From positions 1-64,000 of the forward strand of contig JAFXUZ010000067.1 in assembly GCA_017524725.1 (NCBI GenBank): DNA of 64,000 nt, given 5' to 3'. The position numbers and the translations under genes are program-made. This document shows, in pieces, positions 63,448 to 64,000 of the stretch. The stretch's first letter is position 1. Each line of letters opens with the position of its first letter. The notes under the pieces were generated by a model, which worked only from the letters and a program-made list of their open reading frames with translations, was not told the DNA's origin and did no database searches. This DNA comes from Clostridia bacterium (GTDB lineage: Bacteria > Bacillota > Clostridia > Christensenellales > Aristaeellaceae).

Positions 63448-63573
63448 CCCCGTAGAAACGGCAGCAGCCCTTTCCGGAATATGCCGCGGTGCAAAAGCGT
63501 GTCGGGGATCCCTCTGCCGCCGTCCTGCGGACCGTGAAAGAAAAACCGAGGCGGACGCCGCAGTCTCCGGCCG

Positions 63574-64000
63574 TCAGATCACGATATCCCCCGGACGGAA
63601 CCCCGGCGGAAGCTCCTCCTCCTCAAGGAAGGGGAAGGACGGATCCGCCAGGACCGGCAGGAAGGCGGCAAAGGGGAGCCTGCCGAATTCCATGCCCCAG
63701 GAAGACGCGCCGAACCAGCCGCCCTCCTGGGCTTTCTGGTGGGCGTCCCTGGCGAATTTGGTGCGGTTGGAGCAGTCATGAACGGCGATGGGCCACTTTT
63801 CCTCCGCGGCGATGCGCATAAAACGCAGCGTGCACTCCCTGGAAAAGACGGGGCTCAGGTAGCCCAGGCGTGTCATGTACATGTTTTCGCCCTCGTAATT
63901 GGGCAAATTGTTTTCGTTCAGGTGCAGTTCGGCGCAGTTCATAAAGGAAACGCCCGAGGACAGGATCCTATCCTTCTTCGCAAGGAAAGTCTCCATAAGT
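63574..64000 (-). CDS. C-terminal part of an unidentified enzyme, cut by window edge
   Basis: The frame ends at 63574 on the minus strand and is open to 64000, so only the last 140 or so residues are seen. They include NCAELHLNENNLPNYEG, VHDCSNRTKFARDAH and a closing EEEELPPGFRPGDIVI. The Cys/His content and the shape are reminiscent of the C-terminus of radical SAM-type proteins, but no CxxxCxxC motif is in view. The real start lies outside the window. Confidence 0.5.
   Translation of the reverse strand, partial: LMETFLAKKDRILSSGVSFMNCAELHLNENNLPNYEGENMYMTRLGYLSPVFSRECTLRFMRIAAEEKWPIAVHDCSNRTKFARDAHQKAQEGGWFGASSWGMEFGRLPFAAFLPVLADPSFPFLEEEELPPGFRPGDIVI

Overview
The window looks like a GC-rich (about 60 % by eye) chromosomal segment of a Gram-positive Clostridia-type anaerobe from a plant-polysaccharide-rich habitat such as rumen or gut. 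The reasons are strong AGGAGG ribosome sites, TTGACA/TATAAT promoters with 17-18 bp spacing, a glgA-glgB-glgC-glgD glycogen operon, an LplABC-type sugar ABC importer, GHxW-repeat and BspA-type secreted proteins, and DUF4143, CD3324 and YetA family members. No tRNA, rRNA or CRISPR array was recognised. The genus is inferred only.

Layout. 1-315 is the 5' end of a group II intron (class C style) on the minus strand, inserted immediately after a perfect terminator hairpin (316-362). 563-11426 is a minus-strand run: PAP2 phosphatase, a small zinc-ribbon-like protein, a GH27 alpha-galactosidase with a MATE transporter, a three-gene ABC-2 exporter, a heterodimeric ABC exporter and a low-molecular-weight phosphatase. 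11515-14640 is AT-richer and looks acquired: an integrase C-terminal remnant, a histidine phosphatase with an altered RHG motif, a rubredoxin-domain protein whose frame runs into its neighbour, and a DUF4143 ATPase. 14974-19974 holds small regulators and kinases, a promoter-to-terminator small RNA candidate, and a Smr-less MutS2. 20077-22718 holds two tandem secreted caspase-like proteases whose N-terminal halves are almost identical. 22902-30767 is mixed: a peptidoglycan-binding protein, a HAD hydrolase, a secreted FMN-binding-like protein, a thioesterase, a phosphoesterase, a ParB-like/BMP fusion, an SGNH esterase and a secreted protein made of five 48-residue repeats.

30884-46188 is a pectin (rhamnogalacturonan) utilisation locus: a YetA/exo-RG-lyase-like protein, an LplA/C/B-like importer, a LacI regulator, GH2, PL22 oligogalacturonate lyase, a polysaccharide deacetylase and a GH106-like enzyme. 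The enzymes have no signal peptides, so imported oligosaccharides are probably processed in the cytoplasm. The importer operon and the regulator gene are divergent. Each has a GAAAGCGCT operator directly downstream of its -10 box, which suggests coordinated repression by the LacI protein, CcpA or both.

46405-52766 is the glycogen operon, with a DUF2007-like zinc-ribbon gene between glgA and glgB. 53160-59431 is housekeeping: YdcF, beta-CASP nuclease, MYG1, HIT, dnaX and a membrane protein. 59757-64000 has a GHxW-repeat secreted protein, a secreted cystatin-like protein carrying QVVAG, a cluster of degenerate intergenic repeats, a TerB-like protein and a partial gene at the edge.
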